This document shows, one piece after another, positions 27,031-36,813 of a DNA stretch of 64,000 nucleotides. Each line of letters opens with the position of its first letter. Within the stretch, counting starts at the first letter, position 1. The notes beneath the pieces were generated by a model. The model was not told the origin of the DNA. It ran no database searches and saw nothing but the letters and a program-made list of their open reading frames with translations. This DNA is from Pseudomonas brenneri (GTDB lineage: Bacteria; Pseudomonadota; Gammaproteobacteria; Pseudomonadales; Pseudomonadaceae), in NCBI RefSeq assembly GCF_007858285.1, contig NZ_VFIL01000005.1, positions 1 through 64,000 on the forward strand, in the 5' to 3' direction. A program made the position numbers and the translations under genes.

Positions 27031-27918
27031 TTATAGAGCCGGTGACGGAGAATTGACGGCACTCCCGCGTTCCGGCGGCTTTACGGGCGTCGGTGCAGTT
27101 TGTGTGCCAGCCCGCTTCATTGCTGCATCAGGTTGTGCATTGGCCGCACCCGTCGCGGTCAGGCTGCGGCGTACATCCAGGTTACGCGACACCACCAAGA
27201 CCACCCGGCGGTTGCGCGCGCGGCCTTCGGCCGTCGCATTATTGGCCACCGGCTGGAATTCACCATACCCCACCGACGCCAGGCGCCCAGGGTTTACGCC
27301 CTGCATCGCCAACATACGCACGATGCTCGCCGAACGCGCCGACGACAACTCCCAGTTGGTGGGGAATTGTGCGGTATGGATCGGCTGGTCATCGGTAAAG
27401 CCTTCGACATGGATCGGGTTGTCGAAGGGTTTCAAAATGGCCGCCACCTTGTCGATGATGCTGAAGGCAATATCGCTGGGCAGGGCATCGGCGCTGGCGA
27501 ACAGCAGGCTGGAGTTGAGCTCGATCTCCACCCACAGCTCGTTGCCACGAATGGTCATCTGGTTGGAGCTGATCAGGTCGCCAAATGCCGCGCTGATATC
27601 GTCGGCGATGCTCTTGAGCGGGTCGCTGCCGCCACTGATGCCGGCGTCGGTCTCTTCACTGTCCTTGACCAGGGGCTTGGCCGGGGTCGTGGTCTTGGGC
27701 CGCTCATCGCCAATGGGAATCGGCTTGAGGGCCCGGTCCGAGTCGGTGAATACGCCGACCAGGGCTTCAGAGATGACCTTGTATTTGCCTTCATTGATCG
27801 AGGAAATGGAGTACATCACCACGAAAAACGCGAACAGCAAGGTGATGAAGTCGGCGTAGGACACCAGCCAGCGTTCATGGTTGACGTGCTCTTCAGGCTC
27901 ACGGCGGCGACGGCTCAC
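27031..27918 (-). CDS. motD: MotD, flagellar stator protein (second stator pair)
   Basis: A 295-residue MotB-type stator with one N-terminal helix (WLVSYADFITLLFAFFVVMYSIS) holding the critical Asp of the proton channel, and a C-terminal OmpA-like peptidoglycan-binding domain (VEGFTDDQPIH...NWELSSARSASIVRML). The GTG at 27918 is chosen: GAGGGGG lies upstream and the residues RRRREPEEHVNHERW follow. In P. aeruginosa MotCD supports swarming and is modulated by c-di-GMP via YcgR-like FlgZ. Confidence 0.92.
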   Translation of the reverse strand: MSRRRREPEEHVNHERWLVSYADFITLLFAFFVVMYSISSINEGKYKVISEALVGVFTDSDRALKPIPIGDERPKTTTPAKPLVKDSEETDAGISGGSDPLKSIADDISAAFGDLISSNQMTIRGNELWVEIELNSSLLFASADALPSDIAFSIIDKVAAILKPFDNPIHVEGFTDDQPIHTAQFPTNWELSSARSASIVRMLAMQGVNPGRLASVGYGEFQPVANNATAEGRARNRRVVLVVSRNLDVRRSLTATGAANAQPDAAMKRAGTQTAPTPVKPPERGSAVNSPSPAL

Positions 27919-27946
27919 AGGCAATCCCCCTCGCAACACACATCAA

Positions 27947-28048
27947 CTGTAGGAGCGAGCTTGCTCGCGAAAGTCGCGAACGATAACGCTGGCTGGCAGG
28001 TTAAACGCAGCGCTCTCGGGGTTTTCGCGAGCAAGCTCGCTCCTACAG
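27947..28048. repeat. REP pair between motC and motD
   Basis: Two perfect 26-base arms (27947-27972 and 28023-28048) in inverted orientation, each containing GTAGGAGCGAGCTTGCTCGC. It occupies nearly all of the motC-motD gap inside what is normally a two-gene operon, so the message must cross this hairpin. Confidence 0.92.
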
Positions 28049-28075
28049 GGAGAGGGAGGCGCATGCTCATGCCCA

Positions 28076-28816
28076 TCAATCCATGAAGCCCTGGAGCTTC
28101 AATTCGATGGAACGCGGGTTCTCACCCTCGGCAATCGACAGGATGCCCTCCAGGAGCATTTCCCGGTAACGGGACTGGCGCATGGCAATGGATTTGAGTT
28201 TGCTGGCAACCGGCAGCAGCAACAGGTTGGCACTGGCCACGCCGTAGATGGTGGCGACGAATGCCACGGCAATGCCGCTGCCCAGTTGCGAGGGGTCGGC
28301 CAGGTTGCCCATTACGTGGATCAGGCCCATGACCGCACCGATGATGCCGATGGTCGGCGCGTAGCCGCCCATGCTTTCAAAGACTTTGGCCGCGTTGATA
28401 TCGCGGCTTTCCTGGGTGTAGAAGTCCACTTCAAGGATGCTGCGGATGGCTTCCGGCTCGGCGCCGTCGACCAGCAGTTGCAAGCCTTTGCGCGCGTAGC
28501 TGTCGGGCTCGGCATCGGCCACGCCTTCGAGGCCCAGCAGGCCTTCCTTGCGCGCGGTGAGGCTCCAGTTGACCACGCGGTCGATCCCGCCGGCCAAGTC
28601 CACGCGCGGCGGGAAAATGATCCACACCAGGATCTGCATCGCCCGCTTGAACGAGCTTAAAGGCGACTGCAACAGCGCCGCGCCGACGGTGCCGCCGATC
28701 ACGATCAGCGCCGCCGGACCGTTGGCCAGGGCGCCCAAATGGCCGCCTTCCAGATAGTTGCCGCCAATGATGGCGACAAACGCCAGGAGTATCCCAACCA
28801 GGCTCAACACATCCAT
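28076..28816 (-). CDS. motC: MotC, flagellar stator protein
   Basis: A 246-residue MotA-type four-helix stator subunit (first helix VLSLVGILLAFVAIIGGNYLEG; proton-channel helices with TIGIIGAVMGLIHVMGNL and ATIYGVASANLLLLP). It pairs with MotD. Its ATG overlaps the cheB stop by one base, so it is carried on the che transcript. Confidence 0.94.
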   Translation of the reverse strand: MDVLSLVGILLAFVAIIGGNYLEGGHLGALANGPAALIVIGGTVGAALLQSPLSSFKRAMQILVWIIFPPRVDLAGGIDRVVNWSLTARKEGLLGLEGVADAEPDSYARKGLQLLVDGAEPEAIRSILEVDFYTQESRDINAAKVFESMGGYAPTIGIIGAVMGLIHVMGNLADPSQLGSGIAVAFVATIYGVASANLLLLPVASKLKSIAMRQSRYREMLLEGILSIAEGENPRSIELKLQGFMD

Positions 28817-29937
28817 CAGTGACAGGCCTCCACCAGGTGCTTGCCAATGTCATCCAGGCTGTAGACCGCGTCAGCCAGGTCAGCCTTGACGATGGCCATG
28901 GGCATGCCATAGATCACGCAACTGGCTTCATCCTGGGCCCAGATCGAGCTGCCGCCCTGTTTGAGCAGGCGCGCGCCTTCGCGGCCATCGGCGCCCATGC
29001 CGGTGAGGACCACCGCCAGAACTTTGTCGCCGTAGGACTTGGCCGCCGAACCGAAGGTGATATCCACGCACGGCTTGTAGTTCAGGCGCTCGTCGCCCGG
29101 CAGGATTTTCACCGCGCCGCGACCATCGACCATCATTTGCTTACCACCCGGGGCCAGCAACGCAAGACCCGGGCGCAGGATATCGCCGTCTTCGGCTTCC
29201 TTGACGCTGATGCGGCACAGCTTGTCCAACCGCTCGGCAAAGGCCTTGGTGAAGGCCGCGGGCATGTGCTGGACCAGCACGATGGGCGCCGGGAAGTTGG
29301 CCGGCAACTGGGTCAAGACGCGCTGCAAAGCCACCGGGCCGCCGGTGGAAGTACCGATCGCCACCAGTTTGTAGGCCTTGCGCTTGGGCGGAGGCGACGC
29401 TGGGCTCGGCGCCGCTGTACGCGCCGGGGCCACGGCAGGCCGTGCCACTGGGGCCGGCGCCGGGCGCCCGAAACTGCTGCTGGTCGGTGCAGGTGCCGCT
29501 ACCGGGGCGGGAGCCACCGGGGCACGGAAGCTGCTGCGATTGCTGCGCGAGATGCTGTGCACCTTCTCGCAGAGCATCTGCTTGACCTTCTCCGGGTTGC
29601 GCGAGATGTCTTCGAAATTCTTCGGCAAAAAGTCCACGGCGCCAGCGTCCAGCGCATCGAGGGTCACCCGGGCGCCTTCGTGGGTCAGCGACGAGAACAT
29701 CAAGACCGGGGTCGGGCAGCGCTGCATGATGTGGCGCACCGCTGTGATGCCATCCATCATCGGCATCTCGTAGTCCATGGTGATCACGTCCGGCTTCAAT
29801 GCCAGTGCCTGGTCAATCGCCTCTTTGCCGTTGGTGGCCGTACCGACCACCTGGATGTTGGAATCCGCTGAAAGAATTTCCGAGACGCGGCGGCGGAAAA
29901 AACCCGAATCGTCCACCACCAGAACCTTGACTACCAT
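28816..29937 (-). CDS. cheB: CheB, chemoreceptor glutamate methylesterase
   Basis: 373 residues. An N-terminal receiver domain ([11 protein letters not shown], phospho-acceptor Asp in [11 protein letters not shown]) is joined by a Pro/Ala linker to a C-terminal methylesterase domain with the catalytic Ser in GTSTGGP, His in VQHMPAAF and Asp in GMGADG. It removes methyl groups from receptors for adaptation. The ATG at 29937 is set by GGAG 6 bases upstream; the frame is open further but overlaps cheA. Confidence 0.95.
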   Translation of the reverse strand: MVVKVLVVDDSGFFRRRVSEILSADSNIQVVGTATNGKEAIDQALALKPDVITMDYEMPMMDGITAVRHIMQRCPTPVLMFSSLTHEGARVTLDALDAGAVDFLPKNFEDISRNPEKVKQMLCEKVHSISRSNRSSFRAPVAPAPVAAPAPTSSSFGRPAPAPVARPAVAPARTAAPSPASPPPKRKAYKLVAIGTSTGGPVALQRVLTQLPANFPAPIVLVQHMPAAFTKAFAERLDKLCRISVKEAEDGDILRPGLALLAPGGKQMMVDGRGAVKILPGDERLNYKPCVDITFGSAAKSYGDKVLAVVLTGMGADGREGARLLKQGGSSIWAQDEASCVIYGMPMAIVKADLADAVYSLDDIGKHLVEACH

Positions 29938-29986
29938 AACCACTCCGTTAGGCAGGGCGAGGGACAACCGCCCTGCCCGGGCCGAA

Positions 29987-32188
29987 TCAAATACGCCGTG
30001 CGGCGTAACGCTTGAGCATGCTCGGAACATCGAGAATCAGCGCGATCCGACCGTCACCGGTAATGGTCGCACCCGACATGCCTGGCGTTCCTTGCAGCAT
30101 CTTGCCCAATGGCTTGATGACCACTTCTTCCTGGCCAACCAGTTGATCGACGACAAAGCCGATACGCTGGGTGCCCACGGACAGGATCACCACGTGGCCT
30201 TCGCGCTGCTCTTCATGAGCGGCGGACGCCACCAGCCAACGCTTGAGGTAGAACAGTGGCAACGCCTTGTCGCGCACGATCACCACTTCCTGGCCGTCGA
30301 CCACGTTGGTGCGCGACAGGTCGAGGTGGAAGATTTCGTTGACGTTGACCAGCGGGAAGGCGAACGCCTGGTTGCCCAGCATCACCATCAGGGTCGGCAT
30401 GATCGCCAGGGTCAACGGCACCTTGATGACGATCTTCGAGCCCTGGCCCTTGGTCGAATAGATATTGATCGAGCCATTGAGCTGGCTGATCTTGGTCTTC
30501 ACCACATCCATGCCCACGCCACGGCCGGACACGTCGGAAATCTCGGTCTTGGTCGAGAAGCCCGGGGCAAAGATCAGGTTGTAGCACTCGGTGTCGGTCA
30601 GGCGGTCGGCGGCGTCCTTGTCCATGACGCCGCGCTTGACCGCGATGCCGCGCAGGATGTTGGAGTCCATGCCTTTGCCGTCATCGGTGATCGACAGCAG
30701 GATATGGTCGCCTTCCTGTTCGGCCGCCAGGATCACTTTGCCCAGGCGCGGCTTGCCGCTGGCTTCGCGCTCTTCGGGGGTTTCCACACCGTGGTCGACC
30801 GCGTTGCGCACCAAGTGGACCAGCGGGTCGGCCAGGGCCTCGACGAGGTTTTTGTCGAGGTCGGTTTCTTCGCCCACCAGTTCCAGGGCGATCTCTTTTT
30901 TCAACTGCCGGGCCAAGTCACGGACCAGGCGCGGGAAGCGCCCGAAGACCTTCTTGATCGGCTGCATGCGCGTCTTCATCACCGCGGTCTGCAGGTCGGC
31001 CGTGACCACGTCGAGGTTCGACACGGCCTTTTGCATGGCTTCATCGCCGCTGCTCAAGCCCAGGCGCACCAAGCGGTTACGCACCAGCACCAGTTCGCCC
31101 ACCATGTTCATGATGTCGTCCAGGCGCGCGGTATCGACCCGCACGGTGGTTTCGGCTTCACTGGCCGGAGCCTTGTCGGCAGCCGCCGGCGCGCGGGCCG
31201 GTGCCGGTGCAGCGGCGCGGGCTGGAGCAGGCGCAGCAGCCTTGGCTGCCACCGCTGCCGGCTTGGCGACGGCAGCAGTGGCGGTGGCCGCTGCTGCAGG
31301 TGCCACTTCAGAGAACTTACCCTTGCCGTGCAGCTCGTCGAGCAGGGATTCGAATTCGTGATCGGTAATCAGGCCATCCGCAGCAGGGGCAACAGCAGCA
31401 GGCGGGGCAGCGACCGGTGCAGCCGCCGCTGCAACTGCCGGCAAGGCATCAGCCGCAAACGAGCCCTTGCCATGCAACTGATCCAGCAGTGCTTCAAATT
31501 CGTCATCGGTGATGTCGGTGCTGACCGGCTGGGCAGGCTCCACAGCCGCCGGCGTTGCCGCCACGGCGTCCGGGGCGAACTGGCCCTTGCCGTGCAACTG
31601 ATCGAGCAACGACTCGAACTCGGCATCGGTAATGTCTTCGCTGGTCGGCACCATGGCTGGCGCAGCCGCTGCCGGTGCTTCTGCCTGCGCCTTGACGGCA
31701 TTGAGGGAGTCCAGCAGTTGTTCGAATTCGCTGTCGGTAACGTCAGGCTCGGCCACCGGTTCAGGCGCGGCTTCAACCACCGGGGCGGCATTCAGGGCAG
31801 CAGGCTCTGCCAGGCGCGCCAGGGCGGCCAGCAGTTCCGGGGTGGCGGCGGTAATCGGTGCGCGTTCGCGCACTTCATTGAACATGCCGTTGACCGCGTC
31901 CAGGGCTTCAAGGATCACGTCCATCAGTTCCGAATCAACGTGCCGCTCACCCTTGCGCAGGATGTCGAACACGTTTTCGGCGATGTGGCAGCACTCCACC
32001 AGCTCATGGAGCTGGAGGAAGCCGGCGCCCCCTTTTACAGTGTGAAAACCGCGAAAAATTGCATTGAGCAGGTTCGCATCATCCGGTCGGCTTTCCAGCT
32101 CGACCAGTTGCTCGGACAACTGCTCTAGAATTTCGCCGGCCTCTACAAGGAAATCCTGAAGGATTTCTTCATCGGCGCCGAAGCTCAT
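29987..32188 (-). CDS. cheA: CheA, chemotaxis histidine kinase with four internal acidic motifs
   Basis: A 733-residue histidine kinase. The Hpt domain has its phospho-His at residue 49 ([10 protein letters not shown]); dimerisation, ATPase ([22 protein letters not shown]) and CheW-like regulatory domains follow from about 345. In place of an obvious P2 domain, residues 149-292 carry four copies of D-x-x-FE-x-LLD-x-L, three with HGKG-x-F after it, separated by Ala/Pro linkers. It phosphorylates CheY and CheB. AAAGGAG lies 7 bases upstream of the ATG, directly beside the MITE-like element. Confidence 0.95.
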   Translation of the reverse strand: MSFGADEEILQDFLVEAGEILEQLSEQLVELESRPDDANLLNAIFRGFHTVKGGAGFLQLHELVECCHIAENVFDILRKGERHVDSELMDVILEALDAVNGMFNEVRERAPITAATPELLAALARLAEPAALNAAPVVEAAPEPVAEPDVTDSEFEQLLDSLNAVKAQAEAPAAAAPAMVPTSEDITDAEFESLLDQLHGKGQFAPDAVAATPAAVEPAQPVSTDITDDEFEALLDQLHGKGSFAADALPAVAAAAAPVAAPPAAVAPAADGLITDHEFESLLDELHGKGKFSEVAPAAAATATAAVAKPAAVAAKAAAPAPARAAAPAPARAPAAADKAPASEAETTVRVDTARLDDIMNMVGELVLVRNRLVRLGLSSGDEAMQKAVSNLDVVTADLQTAVMKTRMQPIKKVFGRFPRLVRDLARQLKKEIALELVGEETDLDKNLVEALADPLVHLVRNAVDHGVETPEEREASGKPRLGKVILAAEQEGDHILLSITDDGKGMDSNILRGIAVKRGVMDKDAADRLTDTECYNLIFAPGFSTKTEISDVSGRGVGMDVVKTKISQLNGSINIYSTKGQGSKIVIKVPLTLAIMPTLMVMLGNQAFAFPLVNVNEIFHLDLSRTNVVDGQEVVIVRDKALPLFYLKRWLVASAAHEEQREGHVVILSVGTQRIGFVVDQLVGQEEVVIKPLGKMLQGTPGMSGATITGDGRIALILDVPSMLKRYAARRI
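31315..31744 (-). repeat. Fourfold acidic peptide repeat encoded within cheA
   Basis: Degenerate protein-level repeat: [12 protein letters not shown] (about residues 151-162), [18 protein letters not shown] (187-204), [18 protein letters not shown] (227-244) and [18 protein letters not shown] (275-292). Spacing is 36-48 residues with Ala/Pro-rich linkers. Confidence 0.9.
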
Positions 32189-32203
32189 ATACGTGCTCCT
32201 TTA

Positions 32204-32465
32204 GGTCCTGATAACGGCAAATGGCGGATCGCGTTGGAGCTGTGAGCGGGCCAGGCAAGGCGCGGAACGCAGGCAAGGGTTGTTTCCTTGTCAAGTTCCG
32301 CAACGCAGCATGGCGCGCTCACAGCTCCAACCCGGAGGGCCGCGCCCCGCAAGGCGCAATCCGTCGTTATTCGTCGTTCATTTGGAAAAACCAAACTTCT
32401 CTCCTCATGCCTAGTCTTGCGCCTTGCGGGGCGCGGCGCGACCGTCATTTGCCGTTATCAGGACC
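32204..32465. mobile_element. MITE-like TA-flanked multi-hairpin element in the cheZ stop codon
   Basis: 262 bp, flanked by TA on both sides. Terminal inverted repeats begin GGTCCTGATAACGGCAAATG (32204-32223) and are perfectly mirrored at 32446-32465. Inside are a 16-bp stem (32233-32248/32316-32331) with nested stems, and a perfect 21-bp stem (32339-32359/32417-32437) whose loop has a further small hairpin (32381-32395). No transposase is encoded. TA duplication and hairpin architecture resemble mariner/IS630-type miniature elements. The right end supplies the G of the cheZ TAG stop. Confidence 0.85.
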
Positions 32466-33253
32466 TAAAAGCCTAAACTGGACAGCAAATCGTCTACGTC
32501 ATCTTGACCTGACATAACGTCTTCACGTTTATCGGCATGAATCTGCGGACCTTCACCCTTGGCGAGGTGTTTTTGTGGATCTTTTTCCGAGAGGATCGCT
32601 TCGCGGTCATGTTCGATGCCGGCAAAACGGTCGACCTGGCCAGCCATCAGCACCAGCTTGAGCAAGTTGCTTTCCACTTCAGTGACCAACAGGGTCACGC
32701 GCTTGATCACCTGGCCGGTGAGGTCCTGGTAATCCTGGGCCAGCAGAATGTCATTGAGGTTGCTGGAAACCGTGCGGTTGTCCTGCTCGCTGCGTGACAG
32801 GAAGCCCTCGACCCGACGCGCCAGCTCACGAAATTCTTCTGCGCCCACTTCGCGGCGCATGAAACGCCCCCAGTCAGCGCTCAACGCCTTGGCCTCATTG
32901 GCCATGCCGTTCACCAAAGGCGTGGCGTTTTCCACCAGGTCCATGGTGCGATTGGCTGCCGCCTCAGTCAGCCTGACCACATAGGACAGGCGTTCGGTGG
33001 CATCAGTGATCTGCGAGATTTCCTCGGCCTGGGGCATGTGCGGGTCGATCTGGAAATTGACGATCGCACTGTGCAACTCACGGGTGAGCTTGCCCACTTC
33101 CTGGTACAGGCCGCGGTCGCGGGTCTGGTTGAGCTCATGGATCAACTGCACTGCGTCGCCGAACTGGCCTTTTTCCAGGCTTTCGACGAGTTGGTGAGCA
33201 TGTTTTTTCAGGGTCGATTCAAAGTCGGCCTGCGATGATTCTTTATGCTCCAT
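32465..33253 (-). CDS. cheZ: CheZ, CheY-P phosphatase
   Basis: A 262-residue phosphatase. The catalytic helix AQDYQDLTGQVIKR (residues 172-185) supplies the Asp/Gln pair that dephosphorylates CheY, and the C-terminal CheY-binding tail DDVDDLLSSLGF is complete. Its stop TAG lies at the edge of the inserted repeat element. It follows cheY after 18 bases. Confidence 0.95.
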   Translation of the reverse strand: MEHKESSQADFESTLKKHAHQLVESLEKGQFGDAVQLIHELNQTRDRGLYQEVGKLTRELHSAIVNFQIDPHMPQAEEISQITDATERLSYVVRLTEAAANRTMDLVENATPLVNGMANEAKALSADWGRFMRREVGAEEFRELARRVEGFLSRSEQDNRTVSSNLNDILLAQDYQDLTGQVIKRVTLLVTEVESNLLKLVLMAGQVDRFAGIEHDREAILSEKDPQKHLAKGEGPQIHADKREDVMSGQDDVDDLLSSLGF

Positions 33254-33271
33254 AGCTCCCCCGTGGCAGCA

Positions 33272-33646
33272 TCAATGACCGATGCGTTCGAAGATTTTTT
33301 CAATCTTCTCTTTCAAGGCCAATGCAGTGAATGGCTTGACCACGTAGCCGTTGACCCCGGCCTGGGCGGCTTCGATGATCTGTTCACGCTTGGCTTCGGC
33401 GGTCACCATCAACACCGGAAGATTGCGCAGTTTTTCATCGGCGCGCACATGGCGCAGCAGATCGATACCGGTCATGCCAGGCATGTTCCAGTCGGTTACC
33501 AGAAAGTCGATGCTCCCGCTGTTGAGGATCGGAATCGCCGTAATGCCGTCATCCGCCTCGACCGTGTTAGTGAACCCAAGGTCACGCAACAGGTTTTTTA
33601 TGATCCGCCGCATCGTTGAGAAGTCATCAACGATGAGGATTTTCAT
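33272..33646 (-). CDS. cheY: CheY, chemotaxis response regulator
   Basis: A 124-residue single receiver domain: acidic pocket VDDFSTMRR, phospho-acceptor Asp in [10 protein letters not shown], Thr in VTAEAK and Lys in VKPFTA. Phosphorylated by CheA it binds the FliM/FliN switch. The ATG at 33646 gives the conserved MKILIVDD start; TTG codons upstream extend the frame but match no family sequence. Confidence 0.95.
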   Translation of the reverse strand: MKILIVDDFSTMRRIIKNLLRDLGFTNTVEADDGITAIPILNSGSIDFLVTDWNMPGMTGIDLLRHVRADEKLRNLPVLMVTAEAKREQIIEAAQAGVNGYVVKPFTALALKEKIEKIFERIGH

Positions 33647-33814
33647 GTTCTTGTCCAATTCGACCTCCAAGCAGTCTTAAACGCGTCCAGCACCTGGGCG
33701 CGCCATATCATTCAACAGGCATTACACAAAAAGGACTGCTAGGGCACACCACAGGTCGCTCCCGCCCGGCTTGCGCCCTGGCGGTTATCGCTCGCACTGT
33801 CCCCACACTGCCTG

Positions 33815-34555
33815 TCAGCGCGCTCGCCACTCTCCCAAACGCCCCCGCAAGCGGGCCGCGCATTGGCTATGGAGCTGACTGACCCGCGATTCGCTGACCC
33901 CCAGGACCTCACCGATTTCCTTGAGGTTCAGCTCTTCGTCGTAGTACAGCGCCAACACCAGTCGCTCACGTTCCGGCAGATTGGCAATCGCCTCTGCCAG
34001 GGCGCCCTGGAAGCGTTCATCTTCCAGGTCGCGTGAAGGCTCCTGGTGAGCGCTCGCGCCGTCCTCGTGCAGCCCTTCATGTTCGCCGTCCTGTAGCAGG
34101 TCGTCGAAACTGAACAGGCGGCTGCCCAAGGTATCGTTCAAAATCCCGTAGTAATCGTCGAGACTCAATTGGAGTTCGGCCGCAACTTCGTGATCTTTAG
34201 CGTCGCGGCCGGTTTTTGCTTCAATTGAGCGAATTGCGTCACTCACCATCCGGGTATTGCGGTGAACCGAACGCGGCGCCCAATCACCTTTACGCACTTC
34301 ATCGAGCATCGCGCCACGGATACGGATACCCGCATACGTCTCGAAACTCGCACCCTTGCTCGCGTCGTACTTGGTCGACACTTCGAGCAGGCCGATCATC
34401 CCCGCCTGGATCAGGTCTTCGACCTGGACACTGGCGGGCAGGCGTGCCAGCAGGTGGTAGGCAATGCGCTTGACCAGAGGCGCATAGCGCTCGATCAATT
34501 CGCCCTGGCTGTCACGCGCTGATTTTTTGTAAAGGTTGTAGCCGCTGGCTGTCAT
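33815..34555 (-). CDS. fliA: FliA, flagellar sigma factor (sigma-28)
   Basis: A 246-residue sigma-70-family factor with region 2 (APLVKRIAYHLLARLPASVQVEDLIQAGMIGLLEV), region 3 and region 4 (LPERERLVLALYYDEELNLKEIGEVLGVSESRVSQLHSQ). It directs late flagellar genes including fliC. The ATG overlaps the fleN stop by 4 bases. Held inactive by FlgM, which is outside this window. A gap of 168 bases to cheY contains no clear promoter. Confidence 0.95.
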   Translation of the reverse strand: MTASGYNLYKKSARDSQGELIERYAPLVKRIAYHLLARLPASVQVEDLIQAGMIGLLEVSTKYDASKGASFETYAGIRIRGAMLDEVRKGDWAPRSVHRNTRMVSDAIRSIEAKTGRDAKDHEVAAELQLSLDDYYGILNDTLGSRLFSFDDLLQDGEHEGLHEDGASAHQEPSRDLEDERFQGALAEAIANLPERERLVLALYYDEELNLKEIGEVLGVSESRVSQLHSQCAARLRGRLGEWRAR

Positions 34556-35385
34556 AGCACCGGTCCTGCACTCGTCTGATGCACCAATCGCTCGACGAAA
34601 AACTCCAGATGCCCCCGAGGATTGGCGGGCAGTGGCCAGGTATCGACCTTCTGAGCAATTGCCTTGAACGCCAACGCGCATTTCGAACGAGGGAACGCTT
34701 CATAGACTGCACGCTGCTTTTGCACAGCCTTGCGCACACACTCGTCATAGGGAACTGCGCCGACGTATTGTAAGGCGACATCGAGGAAGCGATCCGTGAC
34801 CTTGGTCAACTTGGCGAACAGGTTGCGCCCTTCCTGTGGGCTCTGGGCCATGTTGGCCAGCACGCGGAAGCGGTTCATGCCGTAGTCGCGGTTGAGCAGT
34901 TTGATCAGGGCGTAGGCGTCGGTGATCGAGGTGGGTTCGTCGCAGACCACCAGCAACACTTCCTGCGCGGCGCGCACGAAGCTGACCACGGACTCGCCGA
35001 TCCCGGCGGCGGTGTCGATCACCAGCACGTCGAGGTTGTCGCCGATATCACTGAAGGCCTGGATCAGGCCGGCATGCTGCGCCGGGCTCAGATGCACCAT
35101 GCTCTGGGTGCCGGAGGCGGCCGGGACGATGCGAATCCCCCCTGGCCCCTGCAACAGCACATCGCGCAGTTCACAGCGGCCCTCAATGACATCGGCCAGG
35201 GTATGTTTGGGGGTCAGTCCCAGCAGAACGTCAACGTTCGCCAGTCCCAGGTCGGCATCCAGCAGCATGACACGGCGGCCAAGCTCTGCCAGGGCCAGGG
35301 ACAAATTCACTGACACGTTAGTTTTCCCGACGCCACCTTTGCCGCCGGTCACCGCGATCACCTGTACGGGATGCATGCTGCCCAT
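34552..35385 (-). CDS. fleN: FleN/FlhG, flagellar number regulator ATPase
   Basis: A 277-residue MinD/ParA-type ATPase with deviant Walker A GGKGGVGKTN near residue 14 and the family motif LLDADLGLANVDVLLGL. In Pseudomonas FleN binds FleQ and limits the cell to one or few polar flagella. An ATG three codons in (35376) is an alternative start. It sits between flhF and fliA as in P. aeruginosa. Confidence 0.94.
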   Translation of the reverse strand: MGSMHPVQVIAVTGGKGGVGKTNVSVNLSLALAELGRRVMLLDADLGLANVDVLLGLTPKHTLADVIEGRCELRDVLLQGPGGIRIVPAASGTQSMVHLSPAQHAGLIQAFSDIGDNLDVLVIDTAAGIGESVVSFVRAAQEVLLVVCDEPTSITDAYALIKLLNRDYGMNRFRVLANMAQSPQEGRNLFAKLTKVTDRFLDVALQYVGAVPYDECVRKAVQKQRAVYEAFPRSKCALAFKAIAQKVDTWPLPANPRGHLEFFVERLVHQTSAGPVL

Positions 35386-35485
35386 GTTCTTTCTTTACCT
35401 TGTCTTGCTTAGCCGCAGGCTACATAGGGTGGCCGCGGTAGCAGACCATCGATGTAGGTACATTGCACTGTGTTTCATGTTGCCT

Positions 35486-36802
35486 TCAGCCGACCCGCTT
35501 GGCTGGGTTGTGATAGAGGTCGGCGAACATGTCCGCCATCGCCTCTTCACTGGGTTCGTCCTGCATTTGCACACTGACTGCACGGCTGACCAGTTGATGA
35601 CGGCGCGGCAGATGCAAATCATCCGGGATCCGCGGCCCGTCGGTCAGGTAGGCGACCGGTAATTCATGGCTGATGGCAAGGCTCAACACTTCGCCCAGGC
35701 TTGCGGTTTCATCCAGCTTAGTCAGGATGCAACCGGCCAACCCGCAACGCTTGTAGCTGTGGTACGCAGCAGTCAGAACCTGTTTTTGGCTGGTTGTTGC
35801 AAGTACCAGGTAATTTTTCGACTTGATCCCGCGTCCGGCCAGGCTTTCCAGCTGCATACGCAACGCCGGGTCGCTGGCTTGCAGGCCCGCGGTGTCGATC
35901 AGCACCACGCGTTTGCGCAGCAGCGGGTCGAGGGCGTTGGCCAGGGACTGGCCCGGGTCGACATGGGTCACCGGCACATTGAGGATCCGGCCCAGGGTCT
36001 TGAGCTGCTCCTGGGCACCGATGCGGTAGCTGTCCATGCTCACCAGCGCAATATTGTGCGCGCCGTACTTGAGTACATAACGGGCGGCCAATTTGGCCAG
36101 GGTGGTGGTCTTGCCCATGCCGGCAGGGCCGACCATGGCAATCACGCCACCTTCTTCAAGGGGTTCGATTTCCGGGGTCTGGATCATCCGCGCCAAGTGG
36201 GCCAGCAGCATGCGCCAGGCCTGGCGAGGTTCTTCGATACCGGTGGTCAGCTCCAGCAGGTCGCGCGACAACGGGCCGGACAGGCCGATGCGCTGCAGGC
36301 GACGCCAGAGGTTGGCCTGTTGCGGCTTGCTGCCTTGCAACTGGTTCCAGGCCAGCGAGCCCAACTGCACTTCCAACAGTTCGCGCAGGCCATTGAGTTC
36401 AAAACGCATCGAGTCGAACACGCGCTGGTCGACCGCCGCAGCCGGCGCCGGCGCAGCAGGACGCGGCGGCTCGACGAAGGTCGGCTCAACCAATGGCTCG
36501 GCCGCAGTCAGCGGCAGGCCGGCAAACAATTGGCGGTTGGTGGTCGCATCGCTGTCGCCACGCATGCTCAGTTCGGCCTGGGCCGAGACAATGCGCGAGG
36601 CGGTCTTGCGCAACTCGTCTTCGAGTTCCATGTTCGGCACGCGCGGCGCCAAGGCCTGGGGTTTGTAATCCAGGGCAGCCGTCAGCTCGACACCGCCGGC
36701 AATGCGACGGTTACCGATAATAGCCGCGTCGGCGCCCAGTTCATCACGAACCAGCTTCATGGCCTGACGCATATCGGCGGCGAAAAAACGCTTTACTTGC
36801 AT
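35486..36802 (-). CDS. flhF: FlhF, SRP-like GTPase for polar flagellum placement
   Basis: A 438-residue protein with N-terminal basic and variable region, then an SRP-type NG domain: G1 GPAGMGKTTT, MDSYRIGAQEQLKTLG, VLIDTAGL and TKLDE. FlhF marks the pole for flagellar assembly and opposes FleN. It starts 11 bases after flhA. Confidence 0.95.
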   Translation of the reverse strand: MQVKRFFAADMRQAMKLVRDELGADAAIIGNRRIAGGVELTAALDYKPQALAPRVPNMELEDELRKTASRIVSAQAELSMRGDSDATTNRQLFAGLPLTAAEPLVEPTFVEPPRPAAPAPAAAVDQRVFDSMRFELNGLRELLEVQLGSLAWNQLQGSKPQQANLWRRLQRIGLSGPLSRDLLELTTGIEEPRQAWRMLLAHLARMIQTPEIEPLEEGGVIAMVGPAGMGKTTTLAKLAARYVLKYGAHNIALVSMDSYRIGAQEQLKTLGRILNVPVTHVDPGQSLANALDPLLRKRVVLIDTAGLQASDPALRMQLESLAGRGIKSKNYLVLATTSQKQVLTAAYHSYKRCGLAGCILTKLDETASLGEVLSLAISHELPVAYLTDGPRIPDDLHLPRRHQLVSRAVSVQMQDEPSEEAMADMFADLYHNPAKRVG

Positions 36803-36813
36803 AACCCACTACC

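Noticed and set aside
29777..32128. A 783-codon open frame on the plus strand opposite cheA
   Set aside because: It mirrors cheA almost exactly, has low-complexity His/Gln/Arg composition typical of antisense frames in GC-rich DNA, and has no recognisable domain.
32185..32517. Short open frames inside the MITE-like element (both strands)
   Set aside because: They arise from the palindromic repeat itself; no ribosome site or conserved domain is evident.
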